A stretch of DNA of 64,000 nt from Onstottus_B arcticum (GTDB lineage: Bacteria > Acidobacteriota > Blastocatellia > UBA7656): contig JBBPIE010000029.1 of NCBI GenBank assembly GCA_038040485.1, forward strand, positions 1 through 64,000. Reading direction: 5' to 3'. Under the pieces are notes generated by a model. The model did no database searches. It was not told the origin of the DNA and saw only the letters and a list, made by a program, of their open reading frames with translations. Shown piece after piece: positions 44,364 to 53,868 of the stretch (its first letter is position 1; the number at the start of each line of letters is the position of its first letter). The position numbers and the translations under genes were made by a program.

Positions 44364-44594
44364 TACATCATCTCCCGAAGAATGTATTAATTCTACTGGC
44401 GCGGCGGCTGAATCCACAAGCTCACTCGGTTGAACGTACTACGCGAGCAGGCCTTGCAGTTGCGGTGAAACAAGCCGCGGCGTTCCTTTGAGGCGCGCGC
44501 TTCAATGTTGATGCTCAAGTGGTATATGATCGTTTGCCAAACCGTGAGACTCCGTCTCGTTGGTTTGTTTCTTGCCGGCCGGTTGGTATCTACC

Positions 44595-45509
44595 ATGAAG
44601 GTTTTGATTTGCAGTGACGGTTCGCAGCAGGCTCAGAACGCTGTCCGGTTCGGCGCCCTGATAGCCGAGAAGTGTAGCGCTGAAACCACAATCCTCGGAA
44701 TAACGGAGAAGCCGGCCGAGGAGGACGCGGTGTTTGATGGGCTTCGGCGTGCGCAACAACTTCTCAGGGATCGAGGCGTCACCGCCGAACTGATAATCAA
44801 AGCAGGCGAGCCTATCGCCGAGATAGTCAAACGCAGCGAGGATACCAACTACGATCTCGTGGTGATCGGCGCGATCAAGAAGGGAACTCGCGGGCCCTTC
44901 CTGATGTCCGCCAAAGCCTACAAGATAATAAAAGCCGTTGCGCCTCCGGTTCTTGTCGTCATCGGCAATCGCGAGACCTTGAAGCGCGTGCTGGTGTGCA
45001 GCGGCGGCGAGAAGTACATCGACAAAGCGGTGGAATTCTCGGGAGCGATAGCGCGCGCCGCGGGCGCATCGGTGACTTTGTTTCACGTAATGGCCGAACC
45101 ACCCGCGGTTTATTCCGACCTGATAAAAATGGAAGAGGATGTGAACCTTCTCCTTCACTCGAACTCAGGGCTGGGCCAGAACCTTCGCCGAGAAAAGGAG
45201 GCTCTGGAAGCCATCGGAGTTGCGAGCGAAGTGCGCCTGCGACACGGACTAGTCATCAGCGAAGTCTTCAAGGAGATTCGGCGAGGGGACTACGATCTGG
45301 TGGTAACGGGTTCATCTCCAGTTGGCGGGACTCTGAGGACTTACATAATGGGTAACATAACTCGCGAGATCGTCAATCGCGCGGAGTGCCCTGTGTTGGT
45401 CGTTCGCGGGGGCGAAGAGCCGGCGGGGCTGGGCCGCAGCTTGAAGGGTTTCTTCTCCGACATCACCCACGTGTTTGGTCACGCGAAGGTCGAGGAAACT
45501 GAGCAATAG
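44595..45509 (+). CDS. tandem universal stress protein (two UspA domains)
   Basis: 304 residues made of two UspA domains (about 1-133 and 135-290). The first starts KVLICSDGSQQAQNAVRFGA and ends APPVLVVIGN. Its nucleotide-binding loop (GAIKKGTRGPFLMSAKAYKI) departs from the G-x2-G-x9-G(S/T) pattern and may not bind ATP. The second has RVLVCSGGEKYIDKAVEFSG and the better loop GSSPVGGTLRTYIMGNITRE. Such pairs occur in stress adaptation; no regulator is linked. It is a single gene, divergent from the LolA-like operon and convergent with the TonB receptor gene. The start has only a weak ribosome binding site. Confidence 0.9.
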   Translation: MKVLICSDGSQQAQNAVRFGALIAEKCSAETTILGITEKPAEEDAVFDGLRRAQQLLRDRGVTAELIIKAGEPIAEIVKRSEDTNYDLVVIGAIKKGTRGPFLMSAKAYKIIKAVAPPVLVVIGNRETLKRVLVCSGGEKYIDKAVEFSGAIARAAGASVTLFHVMAEPPAVYSDLIKMEEDVNLLLHSNSGLGQNLRREKEALEAIGVASEVRLRHGLVISEVFKEIRRGDYDLVVTGSSPVGGTLRTYIMGNITREIVNRAECPVLVVRGGEEPAGLGRSLKGFFSDITHVFGHAKVEETEQ

Positions 45510-45572
45510 CGCGCGTTTGCTACGGTCGGAACGGACATCTTCGGTCCGAACCGTAGGAACAAAGAAGCGCGC
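45510..45572. terminator. hairpin between convergent genes
   Basis: A stem of CTACGGTCGGAAC-type sequence (45520-45556, closing CCGAACCGTAG) is nested within GCGCGC/GCGCGC ends (45510-45515 and 45567-45572). It lies between the convergent uspA and TonB-receptor genes and could stop transcripts from both sides. There is no T-run, so function as an intrinsic terminator is uncertain. Confidence 0.4.
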
Positions 45573-45625
45573 CGTCGGCATCGACCGAGGGGCGCTTCGC
45601 GGTTTATCGGGCTCGATCGAGCTAC

Positions 45626-47968
45626 TCAAAACCTCGCAGTCAACCCAACGCGAACCCCACGCGAGGATCCCGGCGAGATGTTGTTGTTGCCATCCGCGTT
45701 TATGTAGTACCTCTCGTCGAAGAGGTTCTCGACGTTCGCCTGGAGACGTATTCTGTCTGTGAGGGAGACAAAAACCGCAGCATCCGCGCGCGTGTAGCCT
45801 GGCAATCGAACCGTATTATCGATCGCCGCGAACATGTCGGACCGGTGAAGAATTCCGAGTCCCACCGCCAGTCGCGAAATTACCTGGTAGTTGTTCCAAA
45901 GCGAAAAGTTGTGATGAGGAACCTGACCGACTTGCGCTCCGGGCTTAGCTGCAGTCGTTGCGCTTGTGATGAACGCATCCTGGTAGGCATAGCCCCCAGC
46001 GATTCTCCAATCGCGCGTGAGGCTGCCACTTAAGCCGACCTCGAATCCATTGGTGCGCTGACTTCCAGTTTGCACGATCCTGGTCGGGTCGTTCGGGTCC
46101 GTTGCCCTTGTGTTCTTGCGATCAAGCCTATAGACCGCAGTGGTCAGCGCCAGAGCGCGGGTTATGTCCCACTTGACGCCCATCTCATAGTTGTTGAACT
46201 TCTCCGGTCTGACCTGTTGGGTGATTGTTGTAAGGGAAGAGAACTGGTCTCCCGAACTCGGCAGGTAGGACACGCTGTAGCTGCCATAGATCGAGAGCGG
46301 GGTTATCGGTTTGACGACGACTCCGACGCGGGGCGAAACCAGATTGTCGATCCGGCGCAAATCGTCGCCATTCCTATTGTTGTGAAACTGCAAGTCGAAA
46401 TGATCGAACCTCAATCCCGCGACCACCTGCACGTATCGTGAGAGGTCTATCTGATCCTGAGCGTATGCCGCGCCGATGTTCGTCCTGAGATGATTGTCGG
46501 CGTCCGCCGCGCTTTGCCGAAACGTCACCGGCGTGTTGATCGTCGGATTGGCGTACGGCACCAGAATCGAAAGCGCTGTGTTAGAGAAGAACCCGGTGTT
46601 TCGAAAGTTATCCGTTAGTTGGCGTCCTACTTCCGCGCCAACCAGGAGCGCATGCCGAATGTTGCCAGTAGAGACTGCGTAGGTGACGTCCGTTTGGTTA
46701 AAGAGATTGAGACGTTCGGTGGCGTTGTTGTAGGCACTCAGAGCTGCCTGTGTTTTATCCGCGGTCACGGCACCGGGTACAAAATTCTGATAGCTACGGT
46801 CATAGCCGCCGAACTGGGTGCGATTGCGAATACTCCAACGGTCAGCCAGGTGCTCGAGGGTTGCGGAACCGAGATTCACTCTCGCTCGTGCATAGCTAAG
46901 CTTCGGGTTGCCGAAGAACGTCGAGATGTCGACGTCAGCGGGAACACCATGAAACGACGGAATACCCCGATCCGCAGTGCGATAGTCCCGGAAATATTCG
47001 TAGCCCAACGTGATCCTCGTTTGCTTTGTCGCGGCGATCGCCAGCGTAGGGTTGACTCCGTAGCGTTCGAGATTGAAGAAGTCGCGAAAACTGTCTGAGT
47101 TTTCGTAAACACCGTTTGCTCGAAATGCGACCTTGTCGTTGAAGGGCTGATCAAGATCCATCGCCACGCGCTTATTGCTATACGAGCCACCTTGCAGCGT
47201 CAATTCTCGAAAGGGTGAAAAGCCTGCCTCTTTGGTGACCCTGTTGATAACCCCCCCGCCGCCTCCGCGGCCGAAGATCATTGCATTGGGTCCGCGCAGA
47301 GCTTCTATACGCTCGAGGTTGTACAAGTCGCGATAATACTGCACGTCGTCTCGTACACCGTTAAGAAAGAAATCGGCCGACGAACTCACTCCCCGGATCA
47401 CGATCTGGTCGCGGTTGTTTTCGCCTTGGTGAGCGGTGATGCCGGGAAGATAGCGCACCACGTCTCCAAGGTTCGTAAGCATCTGATCCCTTATCTGCTG
47501 TTGGGTCACCACTGAGATCGACTGCGGCACGTCGCGCAACGGCGTGAGCGTTTTGGTAGCGCTGTTGATCGCCACCGTCTGATAGTCTGTTCCGATGACC
47601 GTGATCGTGTTGTGCTGCTCGGCGATCTCGAGCATAGCGGTAAGCGGCGCGGAACCGGCGTTTGTAACTATGAGTGTCTGCGACGATTGTTTGAAGCCTT
47701 CGGCAATGACAGTGACAGCATAGTTGCCCGGTTCAAGAGCCATAGAAAACTCTCCGGCCTGATCGGAAACGGTGGAGGGGCCGGAGGCACGACCATCGGG
47801 GACCGCTGTAACTCGCGCGCCCGCGATGGGAGCGCGGGCAGGATCGAGGACTTTCCCTCGCAGCGAGGGCTTCGGAGACTGGGCCTGTACGCCGCTAAGA
47901 AGGAGACCTGCGATCAGCCATAGGCAGAGCATCCGAAGCACCTGGCTTGAAGCGCGTGCTAGTAACAT
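45626..47968 (-). CDS. TonB-dependent siderophore receptor with CarboxypepD_reg domain
   Basis: 780 residues with a signal peptide (about 12-29, MLCLWLIAGLLLSGVQAQ). A carboxypeptidase-regulatory-like domain follows (about 35-115, LRGKVLDPARAPIAGARVTA), then a plug (about 130-250, DVPQSISVVTQQQIRDQM and LERIEALRGPNAMIFGRGG, as in ferric siderophore receptors). A 22-strand-type barrel ends with NVENLFDERYYINADGN and the outer-membrane C-terminal VGLTARF. The ligand is probably a ferric siderophore. AAGAGG lies ahead of the chosen ATG. A Fur-box-like palindrome about 170 bases upstream supports iron regulation. Confidence 0.93.
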   Translation of the reverse strand: MLLARASSQVLRMLCLWLIAGLLLSGVQAQSPKPSLRGKVLDPARAPIAGARVTAVPDGRASGPSTVSDQAGEFSMALEPGNYAVTVIAEGFKQSSQTLIVTNAGSAPLTAMLEIAEQHNTITVIGTDYQTVAINSATKTLTPLRDVPQSISVVTQQQIRDQMLTNLGDVVRYLPGITAHQGENNRDQIVIRGVSSSADFFLNGVRDDVQYYRDLYNLERIEALRGPNAMIFGRGGGGGVINRVTKEAGFSPFRELTLQGGSYSNKRVAMDLDQPFNDKVAFRANGVYENSDSFRDFFNLERYGVNPTLAIAATKQTRITLGYEYFRDYRTADRGIPSFHGVPADVDISTFFGNPKLSYARARVNLGSATLEHLADRWSIRNRTQFGGYDRSYQNFVPGAVTADKTQAALSAYNNATERLNLFNQTDVTYAVSTGNIRHALLVGAEVGRQLTDNFRNTGFFSNTALSILVPYANPTINTPVTFRQSAADADNHLRTNIGAAYAQDQIDLSRYVQVVAGLRFDHFDLQFHNNRNGDDLRRIDNLVSPRVGVVVKPITPLSIYGSYSVSYLPSSGDQFSSLTTITQQVRPEKFNNYEMGVKWDITRALALTTAVYRLDRKNTRATDPNDPTRIVQTGSQRTNGFEVGLSGSLTRDWRIAGGYAYQDAFITSATTAAKPGAQVGQVPHHNFSLWNNYQVISRLAVGLGILHRSDMFAAIDNTVRLPGYTRADAAVFVSLTDRIRLQANVENLFDERYYINADGNNNISPGSSRGVRVGLTARF

Positions 47969-48138
47969 ATCGATCATCCTCTTGAGAGTTGTTGTACCCG
48001 GTACATCAATCCTAATCGGCTAACCCCGCGAACCCATTGCAAGGACATCCATTCAAGTCGAAACGACCGCTCGGCCCCCGAGCCTAGCCAGCCGCAATAA
48101 CAGAGGCGCCAGACATCCCGTCGCGCATTGTTCTGAAG

Positions 48139-48155
48139 TTGAAAATCATTTTCAA
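48139..48155. promoter_or_regulatory. Fur-box-like operator
   Basis: TTGAAAATCATTTTCAA is a palindrome with one central mismatch and matches the 7-1-7 Fur consensus (TGAtAATnATTaTCA) well. It lies about 170 bases upstream of the TonB siderophore receptor start, on the side from which that gene is transcribed. That distance is large for a simple overlap with the promoter. Confidence 0.55.
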
Positions 48156-48317
48156 GAACTGGCAGAGTACAACTTTCAGAAAACGCTGTCAACGATTTTC
48201 TGCATCTCGTTGGAAGTTTCCCTTACGATGAAGGTTTGAGGGTGTTTTAGGGCGGGGAGTTACGCGGGTGGATGTGGCGGGTCTGTTAATGGACGGGGCG
48301 TTGCCGCGATCTTCAGG

Positions 48318-51300
48318 TTACGCGTTGAAGTTGAGTCGATCCATCTTGAGGTAGAGGCCCTTGCGAGAAAGGCCGAGTGCTTTTGCGGCGCGAGCGATAT
48401 TGCCCGACGAGCGTCGAAGCGCCTCTTGGATCATCCGGCGTTCCAGCTCTTCAACTGCCTCGGAAAGCACAGTTGTGCCGGAGGTATCAGCTACAAGCTC
48501 GGCCGCTCTGAGTGCGTTTGCGGGAGCTGCGTCGATCTCGCTGCTGGCTCTTATGATCTCCGCCGACAGCCCATCGGGAGTAACAACTCCGCCCGACTCG
48601 GTATAGGCAACGACTCGGCGAACTTCATTGCACAGTTGGCGAACGTTGCCCGGCCAGTCGTAGACGACCATCAGGTCAACCGCCTCCTCCGATAGCCTGA
48701 TCTCGCTCTTCGCCGAGTCTTGCTGATACTGGTGCAGGTAGTGGTTGATAAGAGCGGGTATCTCTTCACGGCGCTGGCGTAGCGGAGGCACTTGGATCCG
48801 GATTACGTTAAGCCTGTGGAACAGATCTTCTCGAAATCTCCCCTCGGTGACTGCGCGTTCCAAATCTGAATTAGTCGCCGCGACTATGCGAACGTCGACT
48901 CTCATCGGCTGGCTCTCGCCTATCGGGTGTATTTCGCCGTCCTGGAGAAATCTCAGCAGCTTAGGCTGAAGATTCAGGGGAAGGTCGCCTATCTCATCAA
49001 GGAACAGCGTACCGCGTTCGGCGCCCCGAATTATGCCTTCGCTGTTGGCGACCGCGCCGGTAAACGCGCCTTTCCGAAAGCCGAACAACTGGCTCTCGAT
49101 CATCTCGTGCGGCGCCGCCGAGCAGTTGAACGGGACAAAAACATTCAGCTTCCGAGAACCGCTTGCGTGGACGGCGCGGGCGATCAACTCCTTGCCGGTG
49201 CCCGACTCACCGGTGATCAATACGGTAACGTCGGACGAGCGGATTTTATGGATTTGCTCCAGCACGTTGGTCATCGCGCGGCTCGCGCATACAAAGCCGG
49301 GCAGCTCGACCTGTGACAGCACGCGCGCCGGATCGAACACCTGAGTGCGCCGGGTCTTCATCTTTAGAGTGTGGGTCTCGAGGCCTTGCTCGACCACGTA
49401 CAGGAGAGGGCGCAGGTTGGCGGCGCCGCTTTGGAATCGCTCAGAGCGCGGTTCAATGATGTGAAGCAAAAAGTGGGACTGCTGATTGTCAGCGAGACGA
49501 TATACATGGTTGCTTGCGTAGTCAGTGGCCGGGAGTTTAGACAGGAATTCCAGCTCCTGACTCTGCTCTCGTTGATCGAGTCCTATCGAGGCCGCCGCCT
49601 TCAACTTGTTAGAGTCGCCTGGCGCGTCGTCGGTTTGGAGTTCGGAAACCAGTACCGCGCGACTCGAAGCCTGGTCGCCCACGATCGCCGCGAGTTCGTG
49701 CAGCAGGAGGTCACGTGAAACTGCCGCCTGCACGAGCCGCTGGGCGGTGAACCCGTCAAGGCACGAGACCAGATCGGGAGTATATGAACGTGGCCCGGGG
49801 CGCACATCGACGTGGTCAGATGCGGGTGCGAGCGCCGGACTGGCTTGCTGAGCTGGCGTTTTCGATAAGGCCTCGCGGTTCTTCAGCGCCGCAAGATAGG
49901 ATCTAGCCTTTCGCTCGTCCAAGGGCGCCCCCATTCGCTCGAAGACTTCCCGGGCCAGCTCCGTCTCAGTGATCGCCGTTGCGAGGTCGCCTTGTTGTTC
50001 ATGCAGTTTGGCTAGAAGGACCCTATTGACTGCGCATTCAAAAACGTTGCCGCGCAACGTGTAGATCGAAGTACTTTGCCCGAGGGACTGAATGGCGGCA
50101 GCGATGTGGCCGTCGGCAGCTTCGACCTTCGCCAGAGTGCGCATCATTAGGCCCCACGAGAGCATACTAGGCGCGTCGCGCAAGTACACACGCACACCTT
50201 CGGCGATCTCGCGCGCCTCTTCCAGATGGCCGGTTTGCAGCAACGCGTCTGCCAGCAACAGGCGCGCCTCGGATGCGAAACGAAGTCCACCGCCTCGCAT
50301 GCAGATGTCGACCGCGCGTGACAGCGGCTTCTTCGCTTCTTCGAACTGGCCCTTTTCAATGCAGCTCAAGCCGATAGTGATCAGAGTGCTGACCTCTACC
50401 CACTCGCCTGTCTTTGCGGTACGAAACACATTCAACGATTCTTCGAGAAGGCGATCGGCTTCTTCGATGTTCCCCTTGTGCAAGTAAAGTCGGGCCAGCG
50501 TATCGATCGTCACCCCGTATTGAACGGCGAAGGGTGAGTCCTTCAAAACGTCGATCGCCTGATTCGTGAGGGCCTCGGCGCGGTCCCATTCGCCGAGCCA
50601 GATAAGCTTGTCTGCCAGGTTGTTTTGGTTGATCGCGAGATGCACGCTGTTTCCTGCTTTGCGAAAGTGTTCGAGACATTTGTCCCAGGAATCGAGCGCT
50701 TTGGTCGTCGAGCCAAGGTTGTCGTAGGTGATCGCCAGGTACATATGGGCGCGGCCAAGGAGGTCGTGCTCGTCGCGGTCTCCGATGATGGCTAGCGTCT
50801 GTTTCAAGGATTGCAGCGAGTTTCGATAGTCGCCGTCATAGGCATTGATATAACCGATGAAGAGATAAGATTCCGCAAGCTTTCGCCAGTCGCCGGTGTG
50901 CCGATAGTGTTCGAGCGCCGACGCATAGTGATCGCGCGCGATACGTATCTCGGAGAGCTGCCGGTAAGCGCGTCCGAGCCCAAAGTAACACGCGCCTATC
51001 CCGGAATGGTCTTCAAGAGTCCGAGCGATCTTCATCGCCTGGTTGAACAGCGCGATCGCACGGGGAAGGTCGTACCCGAACGAGTAGCCCCAACCCAGTC
51101 GAACCAGCACCAGCATCTTGTTACGTTCGGAGAGACGAGAGAATTCAGCGAGTTTTTCGTACTTGGCTACTGCGTCGATCTGTTCGCGGTTGAGACCGCG
51201 TTTCTCGAAGGCTTCACTGAGCAGCGTGCGGATCAGGACCTCCTCCTCGCCGGATCGCGCGCCCATACGCAACGCGGACCTCAGGTGGTTCGCCGCGTCC

Positions 51301-51386
51301 TCAAACCGGCTCTCTTCCAGCGCAGCTTGACCGGCGGCCAGCGCATCCTCGACGCGAGGGTTGCGAAGCACGTCTCTACTTGCCAT
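48318..51386 (-). CDS. TPR-containing sigma-54-dependent transcriptional activator
   Basis: 1022 residues. The N-terminal ~520 residues are a long TPR array (AAGQAALEESRFEDAANHLR, YEKLAEFSRLSERNKMLV, GIGACYFGLGRAYRQLSEIR). A GAF-like segment follows (about 560-680), then an AAA+ sigma-54-interaction domain with Walker A GESGTGKE (726-733), the sigma-54 contact loop FRKGAFTGA, Walker B TLFLDEIGDL, and RFREDLFHRLNVI. The C-terminal Fis-type HTH contains NIARAAKALGLSRKGLYLKM. The TPR part probably senses a partner protein. No target -24/-12 promoter could be picked out nearby. Start set at the ATG before ASRDV. The gene is transcribed towards the receptor gene. Confidence 0.92.
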   Translation of the reverse strand: MASRDVLRNPRVEDALAAGQAALEESRFEDAANHLRSALRMGARSGEEEVLIRTLLSEAFEKRGLNREQIDAVAKYEKLAEFSRLSERNKMLVLVRLGWGYSFGYDLPRAIALFNQAMKIARTLEDHSGIGACYFGLGRAYRQLSEIRIARDHYASALEHYRHTGDWRKLAESYLFIGYINAYDGDYRNSLQSLKQTLAIIGDRDEHDLLGRAHMYLAITYDNLGSTTKALDSWDKCLEHFRKAGNSVHLAINQNNLADKLIWLGEWDRAEALTNQAIDVLKDSPFAVQYGVTIDTLARLYLHKGNIEEADRLLEESLNVFRTAKTGEWVEVSTLITIGLSCIEKGQFEEAKKPLSRAVDICMRGGGLRFASEARLLLADALLQTGHLEEAREIAEGVRVYLRDAPSMLSWGLMMRTLAKVEAADGHIAAAIQSLGQSTSIYTLRGNVFECAVNRVLLAKLHEQQGDLATAITETELAREVFERMGAPLDERKARSYLAALKNREALSKTPAQQASPALAPASDHVDVRPGPRSYTPDLVSCLDGFTAQRLVQAAVSRDLLLHELAAIVGDQASSRAVLVSELQTDDAPGDSNKLKAAASIGLDQREQSQELEFLSKLPATDYASNHVYRLADNQQSHFLLHIIEPRSERFQSGAANLRPLLYVVEQGLETHTLKMKTRRTQVFDPARVLSQVELPGFVCASRAMTNVLEQIHKIRSSDVTVLITGESGTGKELIARAVHASGSRKLNVFVPFNCSAAPHEMIESQLFGFRKGAFTGAVANSEGIIRGAERGTLFLDEIGDLPLNLQPKLLRFLQDGEIHPIGESQPMRVDVRIVAATNSDLERAVTEGRFREDLFHRLNVIRIQVPPLRQRREEIPALINHYLHQYQQDSAKSEIRLSEEAVDLMVVYDWPGNVRQLCNEVRRVVAYTESGGVVTPDGLSAEIIRASSEIDAAPANALRAAELVADTSGTTVLSEAVEELERRMIQEALRRSSGNIARAAKALGLSRKGLYLKMDRLNFNA

Positions 51387-51805
51387 TTTTAGGCCTTTGG
51401 AACCGGGGCTGTTATCCGAACCTACAGTACTACCCCACCAGGACAAGGGTTCCGATACTGGCGACAAGTATCACTTTAGTAAGACTCTGAATCCCCACAA
51501 TCGTTGTGGATTCTATTGGTTGCGAGTTTCAAAGTCAAGCACAGTGAGTCTGCCCAGCGTCGTCGGCCGGTCGTCTCGACGTCGCTTCCTTCGCCGCCTT
51601 TCCGCCGACTCGAAGCTGCCCTTCGTGGCTTTGCGAGCCTTGGAACTCTAGCTGTCGTCGTGCGCGCCACGGCATTTGCCGCCGGCAAGATGCGCGGCAC
51701 CTATGAGTCGTATGCTGGCACGAGTTTTAGGAGTCGTTTACCTATCGCAGTGTTTTTGATTAACCAACCCCACTGTTGTATTCTGACCGACGTGGTTGCG
51801 TGAAT
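51387..51805. other. divergent intergenic region
   Basis: 419 bases between the divergent activator and methyltransferase genes. Overlapping frames here have no motifs and I do not call them. The promoter regions of both genes must lie within it. No clean -24/-12 element could be seen. Confidence 0.4.
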
Positions 51806-52513
51806 ATGCTAACGCCGAAACGAATCTACGTCGAAGAGATGCTCGATGCCGGAATCGGCACCGATGACGACGTAGCTCGGAATCTCTCCGACCTTCGCCG
51901 CATCAATCGATTCCTTGGAGGCACCCGCGTCGTGCTGGATGCGCTGTCATCAAGCTTTGCCGCCGGCCCTCCGGACGCGCTGTCTCTTTTGGACGTCGGG
52001 ACTGGTTCTGCGGACATTCCCGGCGCGGTCGCCGGATGGTGCGCGGCTCGCGGCGTAAAGCCCATGATCGTGGGCCTGGATTTGAGTGAGCGTAACCTTA
52101 GAGTCTCGATCAATCATTTGGGCGTAAATCGCGAGGTCCAGTTGATACAGGCCGACTCGTTGAAGCTGCCGTTCGTGGCTCGCAGCTTTGATTTTGTAAC
52201 TGCGTCTCTCTTCCTTCACCATTTCGAAGACGCCGACGTCGCGCGGTTGCTGGCAGACTTCGGGCGCGTCGCTAAGCGCGCTGTCATCGTCAATGATCTG
52301 GTTCGCAATCTCGTTCCGTATTATTTCAGCCGGCTGACAGGGCCAATTCTGGCAAGGAGCTTCCTGACTCGGAACGATGGGCCGGTATCCGTGTTGCGAG
52401 GCTTCACCGCCGACGAGTTGAGGCGGTTGGCGGAGCACGCTGGCTTGAACCGCTGCAAGGTTCGCGCTGTTTTCCCATACAGGCTCTCGCTAATCGCCGA
52501 GCCCGGAGATTGA
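51806..52513 (+). CDS. class I SAM-dependent methyltransferase
   Basis: 235 residues. Motif I SLLDVGTGSADIPGAVAGWC (about 59-78), VGLDLSERNLRVSINHL (about 89-105), and LIQADSLKLPFVARSFDFVT (about 113-132) define the SAM-binding core. The C-terminal part (GPVSVLRGFTADELRRLAEH, HAGLNRCKVRAVFPYRLSLI) resembles the family associated with isoprenoid or polyketide tailoring. Its last codons touch the start region of the FAD-oxidoreductase gene, so the two form an operon. The ATG before LTPKR was used; a GTG-type earlier start lacks support. Confidence 0.87.
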   Translation: MLTPKRIYVEEMLDAGIGTDDDVARNLSDLRRINRFLGGTRVVLDALSSSFAAGPPDALSLLDVGTGSADIPGAVAGWCAARGVKPMIVGLDLSERNLRVSINHLGVNREVQLIQADSLKLPFVARSFDFVTASLFLHHFEDADVARLLADFGRVAKRAVIVNDLVRNLVPYYFSRLTGPILARSFLTRNDGPVSVLRGFTADELRRLAEHAGLNRCKVRAVFPYRLSLIAEPGD

Positions 52514-52539
52514 GGAAGCGAGGCGGGCTGCTCGATCCT

Positions 52540-53742
52540 ATGAACTGCTACGACGTGATCATCATTGGCGGGGGACCGGCGGGTTGCTCCGCCGCGGCCC
52601 GACTCGCCTCGAGCGGCCTTCGAGTGGTTTTGCTCGAGAAGAGTCGCATGCCTCGCCAAAAGCTTTGCGGAGAGTTCATCACGTCCGAGTGTTTTCCAAC
52701 GCTGGAGCGGCTCGGCGTAATGAAGACGCTCCTGGCACAGGGTGCGCAGAGGATCAACCGGCTAAGTCTTGTTGGGTCGAACGGCCGGCGCGTCGAAGCT
52801 CCGGTGTCCGAGATATCCGACAAATCTTACGCCCTGAGTCTGAGCCGGGCGCGATTCGATCATGTGCTGTTTGAAAGCGCGCGACGGGCGGGCGCGCTGT
52901 GTCTGGAACGTTACTCAGTGAAGCGATGCCTGTATGAAGGCGGCAGAGTCTGTGGGGTTGAAGCTATGTCGCTTGCCGACGGCAAGACGGTCAGGTTTGA
53001 GGCGACGATAGTTGTGGACGCATCAGGCCGCAGTTCTCGTGTTTCGCTTAGCAAAAGCGACCGAGTTGCAGGGTCGCGAGGCTCGCGTCCATTCGCCCTG
53101 AAGGCGCACCTGAAAGGCGTCGAAGGCATATCCGATCAGGTTGAACTCTACTTTTTCCCAGGTGGTTACGGCGGGCTCTCCGCCATCGAAGGTGGGCTTG
53201 CCAACCTGTGCTTCATAACCGATGAAGGCACTCTCAAACGCGCCGGTGGCGATCCTTTGAGAGTTGCGCGGCAAACGGTGCTAAGCAATAGTCTCGCGCG
53301 CGAGCGCCTGGCTGGCGCGCAAGCCGTTGGCAACTGGGTGAGCGGCGGACCGCTAATCTTTGGCCGAAATAGGCCGGCGGCAGATGTTATCGCGATAGGT
53401 GATGCAGCAGGAATGATTGACCCCTTTACCGGCACAGGCATACAGATAGCCCTGCGGTCCGGTGAGCTTGCTGCCGACGCGATCATCGAATCCCTCGGCT
53501 CTAACTCGATCGAGCAAGCTCCCGGCCGTGACACTCACCGCTTGACCCTATCAAGCGGCGTTCTCTCTCGTTATGCAGAACGCTACGATCTAGAGTTCAG
53601 CAAGCGAATGAAGGTAGCCAGATTTCTGCGAGCTCCAGCGTTCTCACCGCGAATGGCGGGCCTGTTCGGGCGGGTCTTGTCAGCGTCTCCTCGCCTCGCC
53701 CGCGCGGTGCTGCGGGCAAGCCGAACCGTACGACGGGTCTAG
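52540..53742 (+). CDS. FAD-dependent oxidoreductase, geranylgeranyl-reductase-like
   Basis: 400 residues. The N-terminal FAD motif is YDVIIIGGGPAGCSAAARLA, followed by LEKSRMPRQKLCGEFITSEC (about 33-52). A second FAD contact, FGRNRPAADVIAIGDAAGMI then DPFTGTGIQIALRSGELAA, lies at about 275-315. The overall layout fits the geranylgeranyl-reductase-like group often found beside methyltransferases and type III polyketide synthases; no synthase gene is in the window. Transcribed with the methyltransferase (27 bases between them). The ATG chosen directly precedes the dinucleotide fold; a TTG at 52510 would overlap the upstream stop. Confidence 0.88.
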   Translation: MNCYDVIIIGGGPAGCSAAARLASSGLRVVLLEKSRMPRQKLCGEFITSECFPTLERLGVMKTLLAQGAQRINRLSLVGSNGRRVEAPVSEISDKSYALSLSRARFDHVLFESARRAGALCLERYSVKRCLYEGGRVCGVEAMSLADGKTVRFEATIVVDASGRSSRVSLSKSDRVAGSRGSRPFALKAHLKGVEGISDQVELYFFPGGYGGLSAIEGGLANLCFITDEGTLKRAGGDPLRVARQTVLSNSLARERLAGAQAVGNWVSGGPLIFGRNRPAADVIAIGDAAGMIDPFTGTGIQIALRSGELAADAIIESLGSNSIEQAPGRDTHRLTLSSGVLSRYAERYDLEFSKRMKVARFLRAPAFSPRMAGLFGRVLSASPRLARAVLRASRTVRRV

Positions 53743-53868
53743 CAGCAGACGTCCCGCCTGGCATCGTTGCCGCCTTGTATCGCGGGCAAAGATTTGGAAC
53801 TTAGGTTGTTTCCTGGCGTGCAGTGACCCATAGCATTCGCAAACCAGAATTCAGCGGAGGAACGAAAC

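Noticed and set aside
51504..51803. Plus-strand frame upstream of the methyltransferase
   Set aside because: Motif-free, in a divergent promoter region, with no supporting ribosome binding site.
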